Positions 8,347 through 16,721 of a stretch of 32,954 bases of DNA are shown here, one piece after another. The stretch covers positions 1 through 32,954 of the forward strand of contig CABXKF010000006.1 in NCBI GenBank assembly GCA_902512765.1, read 5' to 3'. The position numbers and the translations under genes were made by a program. Numbering within the stretch: the first letter of the stretch is position 1; every line of letters begins with the position of its first letter. Under the pieces are notes generated by a model. It was not told the origin of the DNA, did no database searches, and saw only the letters and a program-made list of their open reading frames with translations. Source of the DNA: an uncultured Pelagibacteraceae bacterium. Lineage in GTDB: Bacteria; Pseudomonadota; Alphaproteobacteria; Pelagibacterales; Pelagibacteraceae.

Positions 8347-9258
8347 ATGCTTTCAAATAAAGAAATTATTTGTCCCAACAACTTGTTAGATGAAGCGCAT
8401 AAAAAAAAAGGTGTAAAAGTTGCTGTTGTTAATGCTGGTAAACCTTTACCCATGCTTTCTGTTCAAGATGCAGTAAATGAAAATTTAATTGAACCTATTT
8501 TTATAGGAGACAAAAAAGAAATTCTAAAATGTGCAGAGGATTTAAAATGGGATATTTCTCAGTATGAAATTATTGATGAACCTGTAGAAAATGCTACAGC
8601 AAAAATTGCAGCAAAACTTGCTAGCGAAGAAAAAGTAAAGATAATTGTTAAAGGTCATATTCACACAGATGTGTTAATGAAAGAAGTTTTAAAACGTGAA
8701 TATAATTTGTTAGGAAAAACCCGATTAAGTCATATCTGGCACATGACTGTTGAAAAAGATGGCAAACCTTTAATCATTACAGACGGTGCTTTAAATGTTT
8801 TACCCAATGTTAAAACAAAAATGCATATTCTCAAAAATGTAATTAATTTTTCTAATAGAATAGGAATATCTAGGCCAAAAGTTGCTGTTTTATCAGCTAC
8901 AGAAGAAGTTTTGGATAGTGTTCCAAGTTCTTTAGATGCTGCTGAATTAACAAAACTTGCAAAAGAAGAAAATTTAGAAGCTGATGTTTTTGGACCGTTA
9001 GCATTTGATAATAGTATTTCAAAAAAATCAGCTGCTATAAAAGGGATTAAAAATGTAGTAGCTGGAGAAGCTGATGTTTTGTTAGTTCCAAGTGTAGAAA
9101 CTGGAAATGGTTTAGTTAAAATGATGATTTATTTTATGGGTGCTTGTGCTGCTGGAGTTGTAGTTGGTGGTAAAGTTCCAGTTGTAATTACAAGCAGATC
9201 TGATGAAGCTCAAGCAAGACTAGCTTCTATTGCAGCAGCAGTAGTTGCCTTAGATTAA
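8347..9258 (+). CDS. phosphate acetyl/butyryltransferase family protein
   Basis: A 303-residue protein of the PTA/PTB family, which moves an acyl group between CoA and phosphate. Recognisable stretches are IVKGHIHTDVLMKEVL (about residue 94), LSHIWHM, ITDGALNVLPN, and the C-terminal GNGLVKMMIYFMGACAAGVVVGG phosphate/CoA-binding part, split here by the LVPSVETGNG segment. The length fits stand-alone family members without the MaoC domain found in some alphaproteobacterial fusions. I chose the ATG at 8347 over the TTG two codons upstream. No acetate kinase is visible beside it. The downstream neighbours are a 29-residue peptide and a HisD/HpsN-like dehydrogenase, so a role in making acetyl-CoA from acetyl phosphate in sulfonate breakdown is possible but unproven. 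Confidence 0.85.
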   Translation: MLSNKEIICPNNLLDEAHKKKGVKVAVVNAGKPLPMLSVQDAVNENLIEPIFIGDKKEILKCAEDLKWDISQYEIIDEPVENATAKIAAKLASEEKVKIIVKGHIHTDVLMKEVLKREYNLLGKTRLSHIWHMTVEKDGKPLIITDGALNVLPNVKTKMHILKNVINFSNRIGISRPKVAVLSATEEVLDSVPSSLDAAELTKLAKEENLEADVFGPLAFDNSISKKSAAIKGIKNVVAGEADVLLVPSVETGNGLVKMMIYFMGACAAGVVVGGKVPVVITSRSDEAQARLASIAAAVVALD

Positions 9259-9273
9259 TTCTAAATTAAATTT

Positions 9274-9363
9274 ATGAAACCAATCGATTATATAAGTCTA
9301 TATCTCTTAGTGATCATTCTTTGTGTGACTAGTGTAAATATGGCCTATAGATTTTATTTTTAA
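9274..9363 (+). CDS. putative 29-residue single-pass membrane peptide
   Basis: An ATG-to-TAA frame of 29 codons in the gap between the acyltransferase and the HisD-like gene, 15 bases after the former stops. It begins MKPIDYISLY, continues with one hydrophobic helix (LLVIILCVTSVNMAY) and ends RFYF. The layout (short N-terminus, one membrane helix, stop) is typical of small accessory membrane proteins. No strong ribosome-binding site is visible, and a frame of this length can occur by chance. Conservation in related genomes would decide. Confidence 0.4.
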   Translation: MKPIDYISLYLLVIILCVTSVNMAYRFYF

Positions 9364-9424
9364 ATCATTGAATAAAATTCATTTTTACTTTATTAAGATG
9401 TTCTTAAAACAAAGGAAATAATCA

Positions 9425-10711
9425 ATGGCAATACAATATTTAAAAAAATCACCAAAAACATCTTCAACAGACGATACAAAAACTAGAGGGATAGTTGAAG
9501 GAATTCTTAAAGACATAGAACAATCTAAAGAAGAAGGTTGTAAAGAACTTTCAAAAAAATTTGATAAATTTGAAGGTGATGTGGTTATTTCTAAGGAAAG
9601 AATTGAAGAAATTAAAAAAACATTAGATCAAAAAACTAAAGATGATGTTCAATTTGCTCATGAGAGAGTAAGAAAATTTGCTGAAGCACAATTAAAAAAC
9701 TATGGACAAGATTTTGAAGTTGAGCTTTCTGAAGGATTATTTGCAGGTCAAAGATTAATTCCTGTTAATACAGCTGGATGTTATGTTCCTGCTGGAAGAT
9801 ATGCTCATATTGCTTCTGCAGTTATGAGTGTAACAACTGCAAAAGTTGCAGGTGTAAAAAATATTCTAGTGTGTAGTTCTCCAAAACCTGGTGTAGGAGT
9901 TCACCCAACTATAGTTTATACAGCTGACCTTTGTGGTGCAGATGTAATTATGAATTTAGGTGGTGTTCAAGCAATAGCAGCTATGACAAATGGATTATTT
10001 AACAATGCACCAGCAGATATAATAGTTGGTCCTGGTAATCAGTTTGTAGCTGAAGCTAAAAGAATACTATTTGGAAAAGTTGGAATTGATTTATTTGCAG
10101 GTCCTACAGAGATAGCTGTAATAGCAGATGAAACTGCTGATCCTGAAATTGTTGCTGTAGATTTAGTTGGTCAAGCTGAACACGGCTATAATTCTCCTGC
10201 TTGGTTATACACAACAAGTAAAGAATTAGCTGAAAAAGTGATGAAAAGAGTTCCTGAATTGATTGCTGAATTACCAGAACTTCCAAGAACTAATGCTGAT
10301 GCAGCTTGGAGAGATTATGGTGAAGTAGTTCTTTGTGATACAGACGAAGAAATGGCTTCTATTAGTGACGAGTATGCTCCTGAACACTTAGAGGTCCAAA
10401 CAAAAAATTTAGAATGGTTTCATAAAAGATTAAAAAATTATGGATCTTTGTTCATTGGTGAAGAAACAACAGTTGCTTATGGTGATAAATGTTCTGGAAC
10501 AAACCATATTTTACCTACTAAAGGTGCCGGAAGATATACAGGTGGTTTGTTTGTTGGAAAATTTATTAAAACTCTAAGTTTTCAAAGAATGACCAAAGAA
10601 TCTACTGAATTAGTTGGTGCGGCTGCTGCTAGACTTTCCAGATATGAAGGAATGGAAGCGCACGCAAGAACTGGTGATGTGAGACTTAAAAAATACGGTT
10701 ATTCTAATTAG
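9425..10711 (+). CDS. histidinol dehydrogenase-family protein, probably HpsN-like sulfopropanediol dehydrogenase
   Basis: A 428-residue NAD-dependent dehydrogenase of the HisD fold. Residues matching the E. coli HisD zinc and catalytic set are present: Gln250 and His253 (GQAEHG), Glu320-His321 (YAPEHLEV), Asp354, His361 (GTNHILPT) and His413. Several parts differ from true HisD: EHGYNSPAWLYTT after the zinc site, and the stretch around residues 354-383 reading GDKCSGTNH then GAGRYTGGLFVGKFIKT. These resemble, from memory, the HpsN group that oxidises 2,3-dihydroxypropanesulfonate to sulfolactate. No his genes are nearby, also against a histidine role. An AAGGAA ribosome-binding site precedes the ATG. 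The 3' end overlaps the convergent ATPase gene by 4 bases. Confidence 0.75.
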   Translation: MAIQYLKKSPKTSSTDDTKTRGIVEGILKDIEQSKEEGCKELSKKFDKFEGDVVISKERIEEIKKTLDQKTKDDVQFAHERVRKFAEAQLKNYGQDFEVELSEGLFAGQRLIPVNTAGCYVPAGRYAHIASAVMSVTTAKVAGVKNILVCSSPKPGVGVHPTIVYTADLCGADVIMNLGGVQAIAAMTNGLFNNAPADIIVGPGNQFVAEAKRILFGKVGIDLFAGPTEIAVIADETADPEIVAVDLVGQAEHGYNSPAWLYTTSKELAEKVMKRVPELIAELPELPRTNADAAWRDYGEVVLCDTDEEMASISDEYAPEHLEVQTKNLEWFHKRLKNYGSLFIGEETTVAYGDKCSGTNHILPTKGAGRYTGGLFVGKFIKTLSFQRMTKESTELVGAAAARLSRYEGMEAHARTGDVRLKKYGYSN

Positions 10712-11763
10712 GATTTAACTCTTTTACCATTTTCATCAAAAACGAAAATATCTTTTGAGTTAAAGCCGATACTATTTTCAATAGAGTGATGGCTTGGAAT
10801 TTTTGCACTGATTTCGTATTGATCCATTTTGATATAGGCTATTTTTTCATTACCTAAATTTTCAATTAAATCTACTTTTGGATTAAACTTGTATTCACTA
10901 TTTTCTGAAACACTCAAATGTTCGGGCCTTAAACCCAAATAATAGTCTTTTTTAGAAAAATTTATTCCATCAATTTTAATTGAATTTCCTAAAAATTTAA
11001 TTTCGTTATTTGAAATAATATTATCAGCTGTAATTTTTAAAATATTCATTTTTGGAGTTCCAATAAATTGGGCGACAAAAATATTTGAAGGATTGCTGTA
11101 TATTTCATCTGGTGTTCCAACTTGTTCAATATTTCCATGATTTAAGATAACTATCCTGTCAGCTAAAGTCATAGCCTCAACTTGATCATGTGTTACATAA
11201 ATCATATTTGTTTTTATTTGATTGTGAAGTTTTGAAATCTCAACCCTCATTTCAGCTCTTAACGCAGCATCAAGATTTGATAGCGGCTCATCAAATAAGA
11301 ATATTTTTGGATTTCTTGTAATAGCTCTTCCAATAGCAACTCTTTGTCTTTGTCCACCAGAAAGTTGTTTAGGTTTTCTCTCTAATAATTCTTCAATTTT
11401 TAAAATTTTGGCAGCTTGCATAACTTTTTGTTCAATTTCCTCTTTAGGTCTTTTTTCAATTTTTAGACCAAAAGACATATTTTCATAAACATTCATATGT
11501 GGATATAAAGCATAAGATTGAAAAACCATTGCAGTCTCTCTTTTTGATGGATGTAATTCATTAACTAATTGATCATTAATAAATATCTCCCCTTCATCAA
11601 TTTGCTCCAGACCAGCGATCATTCTTAATAAAGTAGATTTTCCACAACCTGAAGGTCCAACTAAAACTAAAAATTCATCTTCTTTACCCTCAAGATTAAA
11701 ATTATTTATAATTTTATTAGTTCCAAATGATTTGTGAATATTAGTAAATTTTATATTAGACAT
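10708..11763 (-). CDS. sugar-type ABC transporter ATPase (MalK/UgpC/MsmX family)
   Basis: A 351-residue ATPase: Walker A GPSGCGKST (36-44), Q-loop in VFQSYALYPH, signature LSGGQ (134-138), Walker B IFLFDE (154-159), His192 in YVTHDQ, and a C-terminal OB/TOBE region containing LGLRPEHLSV. This is the ATPase type that serves MalFG-like permeases. No other such ATPase is in the window, so it very likely energises the binding protein and two permeases at 16722-19904, although encoded apart from them on the other strand. It overlaps the upstream SnoaL-like gene by one base (TAATG), tying the transporter to that enzyme. Confidence 0.9.
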   Translation of the reverse strand: MSNIKFTNIHKSFGTNKIINNFNLEGKEDEFLVLVGPSGCGKSTLLRMIAGLEQIDEGEIFINDQLVNELHPSKRETAMVFQSYALYPHMNVYENMSFGLKIEKRPKEEIEQKVMQAAKILKIEELLERKPKQLSGGQRQRVAIGRAITRNPKIFLFDEPLSNLDAALRAEMRVEISKLHNQIKTNMIYVTHDQVEAMTLADRIVILNHGNIEQVGTPDEIYSNPSNIFVAQFIGTPKMNILKITADNIISNNEIKFLGNSIKIDGINFSKKDYYLGLRPEHLSVSENSEYKFNPKVDLIENLGNEKIAYIKMDQYEISAKIPSHHSIENSIGFNSKDIFVFDENGKRVKS

Positions 11764-12851
11764 TATAATTTTTTAATTAGTTCAAAAATATCAACACCAA
11801 TTTGGTTTAAAATATGAGCTATGTCAATTGGAACCCAATTCTCTCTTATCTTTCCTTCATCATGATGATAAAAATCCATTACTCTCATTGTAACATTTTT
11901 ATTGTTAGCAGGATATCCTAACCAATCATTTGAACCATAAGTTGCTTGAATACTGTGCCATCCTGCAGTTAAGGAAAACTTTCCATCTCCTAGTTCAGAA
12001 TAATGACCTAGTTTCCAGTAATTTCTTTCTTTGAAAGTTTTTCTAAAAGGAAGTTGATGATTATCCACAAAACCTTCTAAAGATCTTGCGGTCCCTATCC
12101 CACTTGGTCCATACCAAATCATTTTATCATGCCAAAACTCTGCTTGTGGATGATTAATTAGTTTTAATTTTAAATCTTCATCTGAATTTGTATCTAGTTC
12201 AGGTTTAATATTTAAACTTCTTTGCATGATCAAAGCTTGTTCTAAATTTAATTTAGAAATATTGATATCTTTTTCAAAGTAATTTACCCCATCAGTATTT
12301 ATGGGATTTAACCAATTGCCTTCAGCTCCTCTAGATTTATTAATTGGAAAAACTCCTGTTTGAAAGATTAAGTCGATAACATCTATTAAGATATGGCTTT
12401 CTACTATTTTATCATTTTTAAGTTCATGTATTTCACAACATCTTAAATTAACCATTTTATTATTTGGTTTTATTCCCAACCAACTTTTTTTAAAAATTCC
12501 AGAAAGTGTAGATATAGAAGCAACTTGTATTTTATCTCTAAAAGCTCCTCCAATTATTAGTTGTGTTCTTCTTTCTAGATCAGGAAAAGACTCGAATAAT
12601 GGTAACCAGTAATCATCTTTAAATTTATCAAGACCACTAAACTCATTAACAGGGTGAAAACAATTAACCTTAATATCTTTTGCAAAATATTTGTTTAAAT
12701 TATCATCTAACTTAGATTTTCCAGAATGAACTATATCTGTTAAATAATTTTTTACTTTTTGTTTGTTTTTATAATTTTCTTCAGGGGTAATAATAATATT
12801 TTCTACGTCTTCTTGCCCTTTAAGTCCTGTGTCAAAATTTTCAATTTTCAT
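11763..12851 (-). CDS. double SnoaL-like (NTF2-fold) domain protein
   Basis: A 362-residue protein read from the ATG at 12851; the longer open frame upstream runs antisense into the divergent cupin gene and is rejected. Two NTF2-like halves are visible, about residues 25-190 and 195-360, each with the pattern of an N-terminal helical part, a FPDLERR or equivalent strand, and a C-terminal strand ending in a WVPIDIAH or HILIDVIDL helix. SnoaL-fold proteins include cyclases, isomerases and hydrolases acting on small, often cyclic compounds; there is no general catalytic motif, so the reaction cannot be named. A related double-domain protein lies across the divergent promoter at 13836. It is co-transcribed with the ABC ATPase. 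Confidence 0.75.
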   Translation of the reverse strand: MKIENFDTGLKGQEDVENIIITPEENYKNKQKVKNYLTDIVHSGKSKLDDNLNKYFAKDIKVNCFHPVNEFSGLDKFKDDYWLPLFESFPDLERRTQLIIGGAFRDKIQVASISTLSGIFKKSWLGIKPNNKMVNLRCCEIHELKNDKIVESHILIDVIDLIFQTGVFPINKSRGAEGNWLNPINTDGVNYFEKDINISKLNLEQALIMQRSLNIKPELDTNSDEDLKLKLINHPQAEFWHDKMIWYGPSGIGTARSLEGFVDNHQLPFRKTFKERNYWKLGHYSELGDGKFSLTAGWHSIQATYGSNDWLGYPANNKNVTMRVMDFYHHDEGKIRENWVPIDIAHILNQIGVDIFELIKKL

Positions 12852-12891
12852 ATATAAAACAGTTATATTTAATAAAAAGACAATAAATATT
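12852..12891. promoter_or_regulatory. 40-bp divergent intergenic region of the catabolic cluster
   Basis: Only 40 bp separate the start codons of the minus-strand SnoaL-like/ATPase pair and the plus-strand cupin-led operon. The stretch is almost pure A/T with TATA-like runs on both strands (such as TATAAA near 12853). It is too short for two separate promoters with normal leaders, so transcripts are either leaderless or start within the opposite coding region, and both arms could be controlled together. Confidence 0.45.
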
Positions 12892-13836
12892 ATGACTGAA
12901 AGAATTGCAAGATTTAATGAACTTACACCTAGCACATTACCTTTTGTTGAGGGAAGAATGGAAGGTCATAAAGAAAGAAAAAATTATTCAATTGTAGGTC
13001 CGGGTGTCGCAGAAGATAGTAATCAGTCTGTTAAAATTTCTAAACCTCATGGTTACAATCTTGGTGCAGTTAGCGCTAACCCTAAAAATGGTTCAGGGCT
13101 ACACAGTCACACAACAGCTGAAGTATTTTTAATCTATTCAGGTAAATGGAGATTCTATTGGGGTGCAGATGGTAAAAATGAAATAATTTTAAGTAAAGGG
13201 GATATTGTTTCAATGCCAACTAATATGTTTAGAGGTTTTGAAAACGCTGGTAATGAAGAAGGTTTAATTTTTGTAATATTGGGAAATGATGACCCTGGAA
13301 TAATCACTTGGGTTCCTAATGTTTTGATTAAAGCAAAAGAAACTGGATTGGCTTTGCTAGATGACAATTCTTTGATTGATTTAAATGAAAGTGAAATACC
13401 TCAAAACAGAAAACTTTTAGAGCCAATCACAAATGAAAAGCTTAAAGAATTTGATAACTATGAAATAGATGAAATTGATAAGTTTGTTTATAAGTTTAAA
13501 GATCATATTAATCATGAAACTATTCTAAATAATGAAATTAAATTAATTCAAATTATAGGTAATAATTTTTGTAAAAAATCCTATAATCCTTTAATTAATC
13601 ATACCACTGGTTTTAATTACAGTATTCTAAAAGCCAAAAAAGGGTTTGTAGAAGATTTAATCTTTGAGAAACCAACTATTTTATTTTCACAAAAAGGAAC
13701 TTGGAAAGTTAAAATTGAAAAAGATGAATTTGATATTAATTCAAAAGATACTTTTTCCCTTCCGTTAAATACTAAAGTTAGTATTTCTATTGATAATAAT
13801 GAAGAATGTTTTTTAAATTGTGTTAGTAAAGCTTAA
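12892..13836 (+). CDS. cupin-domain protein
   Basis: A 314-residue protein read from the ATG at 12892; upstream in-frame sequence is antisense to the divergent gene. Cupin motif 1 is clear: His71, His73 and Glu77 in GLHSHTTAEVFLIYSG. In motif 2 (GDIVSMPTNMFRGFEN, 103-118) the position that usually holds the fourth metal ligand His is Arg114. The C-terminal half (about 200-314) looks like a second, degenerate cupin barrel without metal ligands. Cupins include dioxygenases, isomerases and binding proteins; the function here is unknown. It is the first gene of the plus-strand operon and overlaps the next gene by one base. Confidence 0.8.
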   Translation: MTERIARFNELTPSTLPFVEGRMEGHKERKNYSIVGPGVAEDSNQSVKISKPHGYNLGAVSANPKNGSGLHSHTTAEVFLIYSGKWRFYWGADGKNEIILSKGDIVSMPTNMFRGFENAGNEEGLIFVILGNDDPGIITWVPNVLIKAKETGLALLDDNSLIDLNESEIPQNRKLLEPITNEKLKEFDNYEIDEIDKFVYKFKDHINHETILNNEIKLIQIIGNNFCKKSYNPLINHTTGFNYSILKAKKGFVEDLIFEKPTILFSQKGTWKVKIEKDEFDINSKDTFSLPLNTKVSISIDNNEECFLNCVSKA

Positions 13837-14810
13837 TGAAGGGCTTTGATAAAAAATATAAAGATTTTCCAGACTATATTTTAAAAATTACTAAACAGAT
13901 TTGGGAAGGAAAAGATGTGGATTCAATTGGTGAATTTTATACTGATGATATTCCAGTTAGGTCTCCTTTTGGAATAACTTATGGTAACAAACCTGTTATA
14001 GAGGCAACTTATAATACCCTAAAAGAATTTCCAAATAGACAATTACTTGGTGAAGACGTTATCTGGAATGGAAATGATATTAACGGCTATCATTCCTCAC
14101 ATAGGATTTTAAGCAAAGGAACACATTTAGGAGATGGATTTTATGGCAAACCAACTGGTAAAGATATTTATTATAGAGTAATAGCAGATTGTGCTTGTAA
14201 GGGTAATCAAGTGTACGATGAATGGATTGTAAGAGATCAAGGAGCAATGGTAAGACAAATTGGTTATACTCCAAAAGAATTTGCTCAAATAATGATTGAT
14301 AAGGAGGGTGGATTAGCAAAAGCTAAAAAACTTTTTGATAAAAATGATATAAAGCCATCAGATTATCAACCAGAGAAAATAAAAAAAGACTCTGCGGGTC
14401 AAAAATATTCAGAAATATTATGTAAAGTTTTTGAAGAAGGTTACGATTTTAACGATTACAATAGAGCTTCCAGTATTTATTGGCCAGGAAACAAATTGGG
14501 TCATGGAAGAGAAGATATTTCAAAATTTTGGAACTCTTTAAAAGATATTTTTACTGATATCAAATTCACTATTGAACATGTTGGATATTTAAATGAGTCT
14601 AACAAAAACCCAAGGGCATCAATTAGATGGTTTTTAGAAGGATTTCATTCAAATGATAGTAAAGACTATGGTAAAAAAACAAACTCTAAATTATTTATTA
14701 TGGGAATAAATCATGTAGAATTAAATCAAGATGGGATTATAAGAGAATGGGTTTTGTTTGATGAGGTTGCAATATGGAAACAAATTCTAATAAATAATTA
14801 TTTAAAGTAG
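13836..14810 (+). CDS. second double SnoaL-like (NTF2-fold) domain protein
   Basis: A 324-residue protein with two NTF2-like halves, about residues 8-165 and 190-324. Typical patterns are IWEGKDVDSIGEFYTDDI at the start of the first half, and in the second half GREDISKFWNSLKDIFTDIK and a final strand IIREWVLFDEVAIWKQI. It resembles proteins often annotated as ester cyclase or nuclear transport factor 2 family, without direct evidence of that reaction. It overlaps the cupin gene by one base and is followed after 6 bases by the Rossmann-fold gene. With the gene at 11763 it makes four SnoaL-like domains in one cluster; the two proteins might form one mixed complex or act in sequence. Confidence 0.75.
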   Translation: MKGFDKKYKDFPDYILKITKQIWEGKDVDSIGEFYTDDIPVRSPFGITYGNKPVIEATYNTLKEFPNRQLLGEDVIWNGNDINGYHSSHRILSKGTHLGDGFYGKPTGKDIYYRVIADCACKGNQVYDEWIVRDQGAMVRQIGYTPKEFAQIMIDKEGGLAKAKKLFDKNDIKPSDYQPEKIKKDSAGQKYSEILCKVFEEGYDFNDYNRASSIYWPGNKLGHGREDISKFWNSLKDIFTDIKFTIEHVGYLNESNKNPRASIRWFLEGFHSNDSKDYGKKTNSKLFIMGINHVELNQDGIIREWVLFDEVAIWKQILINNYLK

Positions 14811-14816
14811 TGATAA

Positions 14817-15485
14817 ATGAAATTATCTAAAAAAGTTTTGGTAATTGGAGCATCGGGTGGATCTGGAAGAAAAACTGTTGAAGCATTGATTGAAGAAGGT
14901 CATCAAGTAACTGCTCTGTCCAGAAGCGCGTCCAAAGTATTTGGAAAAGATATTAGAACAGTAGATGGTTCTGCTCTTGATAAAGATATTTTAAAAGTAG
15001 CGATGATGAATCAAGAAGTCATAATTATTACTCTGGGAATTACTGAAAACCCTTTACGAGTGAGATTTTTAGGCCCAACAAAGACTCCTTTAAATATAAG
15101 GAGTGAAGGTACCAGATTGGCTATTGAAATAATGAAGGAACTTAATATCAAAAGACTGCTTGTTCAAACTTCATATGGAACAGGCCCCTCTAAAAACATG
15201 CTTCGTTTTATAGAAAAGCTATTCTTTAAATTACTATTAAAACCTCAAATGGATGACACTGAAAAACAAGATAAATATATTAGAGAGAGTGGACTAGACT
15301 GGACAATCTCGCAACCAGTCCATCTGAATGATAATAATGAGTCTTCAAGTTCGTTATATACTTCAAATAATAATCAAGTTTCACAGTGGCAAGTCTCAAG
15401 ATACTTGGTAGGTAAGTTTTTGGCAAAAGCAATCTCAGATAGCTCAACTTTGATGCAAACAATCGCAGTATCTCAAAAAAAATAA
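14817..15485 (+). CDS. NAD(P)-binding Rossmann protein (NmrA/atypical SDR type)
   Basis: A 222-residue protein starting with a dinucleotide-binding motif, VLVIGASGGSGRKTVEALI (about 8-26), the GxxGxxG form of atypical short-chain dehydrogenases and NAD(P)H-binding proteins such as the NmrA/BVR-B group. The usual SDR YxxxK pair is not evident; a TSYGTG segment near residue 118 and WTISQPVHL near 161 fit the atypical group. It could reduce an intermediate of the surrounding pathway or act as a redox sensor. It sits 6 bases after the SnoaL-like gene and 5 bases before the methyltransferase gene, clearly in one operon. Confidence 0.8.
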   Translation: MKLSKKVLVIGASGGSGRKTVEALIEEGHQVTALSRSASKVFGKDIRTVDGSALDKDILKVAMMNQEVIIITLGITENPLRVRFLGPTKTPLNIRSEGTRLAIEIMKELNIKRLLVQTSYGTGPSKNMLRFIEKLFFKLLLKPQMDDTEKQDKYIRESGLDWTISQPVHLNDNNESSSSLYTSNNNQVSQWQVSRYLVGKFLAKAISDSSTLMQTIAVSQKK

Positions 15486-15490
15486 TTTAA

Positions 15491-16618
15491 ATGACTAAAA
15501 TTAAAACAACACATGTTGGAAGCTTACCAAGATCAGATGAGCTTTCTAATCTTCTATTTAAAAAAGATAAAAAAGAGAAAATAGATTTAGATAATTTTGA
15601 TGCGGTAGTTAAAAAAGATGTAAAAAAAATTGTAAAAAAACAAATTGATCTAGGTATTGATTTTATAAGTGATGGAGAAATGTCTAAGATTAGTTATGCA
15701 ACTTATGTAAAAGATAGAATAGATGGCTTTTCAGGTGAAAGTGAAAGAAAAGCTCCAAGAGATCTTGATGATTTTCCAACATTTAAGGAACGAATTGCTA
15801 GATCAGGTGGAACACCAACCTATACAAGACCATGTTGTACACATGAATTAAAGATTAAAGACACTTTATCTTTAACAAAGGATATCAACAACTTTAAAGA
15901 TGCGCTGAAAGAAAATAATCATAGTAATGCATTTATGAATGCAGCCTCCCCAGGTGTAATTTCAGCATTTTTACCAAATAAATTTTATAAAAATGATGAC
16001 GAATATTTGGAATCTTTGTCAAAACTTATGAAACAAGAATATGAAGAAATTGTTTCTAACGATATATATTTGCAATTAGATTGTCCTGACCTTGCTTTGG
16101 CAAGACATATGACATTTAAAGATTTGTCTGAAGAAGATTTTTTAAAAAGAGCAGAAAAACAAATTGAATTTTTAAATCAATCTATAAAAAATATTCCTCA
16201 ATCTAAAATTAGAATGCATATCTGCTGGGGTAATTATGAAGGACCGCATTCATATGATATTTCTTTAGATAAAATCTTACCTTTAATTTTAAAAGCAAAT
16301 GTTGGAACATATTTGCTAGAGTCATCAAACCCAAGACATTCTCATGAATGGCAGGCGTTTGAAGGTATTAAATTGCCTCAAGATAAAATTATAGCACCAG
16401 GTGTGATCGACTCTACTACTAACTTTATAGAACACCCAGAGGTTGTAAAAAATAGACTTATTCAGTTTTCAAAAGTAGTTAATAAAGATCAATTAATGGC
16501 AGGAACAGATTGTGGTTTCAGTACGTTTGCAGGTTTTGGAAATGTTGATGAAAACATAGTTTATAAGAAACTTGAGTCTTTAGTAATTGGCACAGAGCTT
16601 GCTTCTAAAGCTATTTAA
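15491..16618 (+). CDS. MetE-core family zinc methyltransferase (cobalamin-independent methionine synthase C-terminal type)
   Basis: A 375-residue protein matching only the C-terminal, catalytic barrel of MetE (full MetE is about 750 residues). The zinc set is complete: His243 and Cys245 (RMHICWGN), Glu277 (YLLESSN) and Cys341 (GTDCGFSTF). Other family marks are HVGSLPR (8-14), DFISDGE (57-63), QLDCPDLA and PGVIDSTT. Such stand-alone cores move a methyl or alkyl group to a thiol (homocysteine, coenzyme M or others); some are methionine synthases, others catabolic. Placement in a transporter-linked operon suggests it removes a methyl or alkyl group from the imported compound, but methionine synthesis cannot be excluded. 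Starts 5 bases after the Rossmann gene. Confidence 0.85.
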   Translation: MTKIKTTHVGSLPRSDELSNLLFKKDKKEKIDLDNFDAVVKKDVKKIVKKQIDLGIDFISDGEMSKISYATYVKDRIDGFSGESERKAPRDLDDFPTFKERIARSGGTPTYTRPCCTHELKIKDTLSLTKDINNFKDALKENNHSNAFMNAASPGVISAFLPNKFYKNDDEYLESLSKLMKQEYEEIVSNDIYLQLDCPDLALARHMTFKDLSEEDFLKRAEKQIEFLNQSIKNIPQSKIRMHICWGNYEGPHSYDISLDKILPLILKANVGTYLLESSNPRHSHEWQAFEGIKLPQDKIIAPGVIDSTTNFIEHPEVVKNRLIQFSKVVNKDQLMAGTDCGFSTFAGFGNVDENIVYKKLESLVIGTELASKAI

Positions 16619-16663
16619 TTTTTTACTTTGAAATTATCAAAAAAAACGACAAAATAGCTTTAT

Positions 16664-16681
16664 AAATACTTTCAAGTATTT
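16664..16681 (+). terminator. stem-loop after the methyltransferase gene
   Basis: AAATACT (16664-16670) and AGTATTT (16675-16681) form a 7-bp stem with loop TTCA, followed by TTTG. It lies in the 103-bp gap between the MetE-like gene and the binding-protein gene. It could be a weak terminator or attenuator, or a symmetric operator for the transporter genes; its A/T content makes a weak hairpin. Confidence 0.35.
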
Positions 16682-16721
16682 TGTAGGGTTTAAAGATTAA
16701 AATTATAGAAAGGTAATGAAT

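Noticed and set aside
9425..10711. Calling this gene hisD of histidine synthesis
   Set aside because: No other his gene is adjacent and the segments after the zinc site and around residues 354-383 differ from HisD; the inositol-phosphatase-family gene is far away on another operon.
12829..12891. In-frame 21-residue N-terminal extension of the cupin protein
   Set aside because: It runs antisense into the SnoaL-like gene; MTERIARF at 12892 is the natural start.
12852..12935. Hydrophobic N-terminal extension (28 residues) of the SnoaL-like protein, resembling a membrane anchor
   Set aside because: It is antisense to the start of the divergent cupin gene; the ATG at 12851 gives a normal SnoaL-type start.
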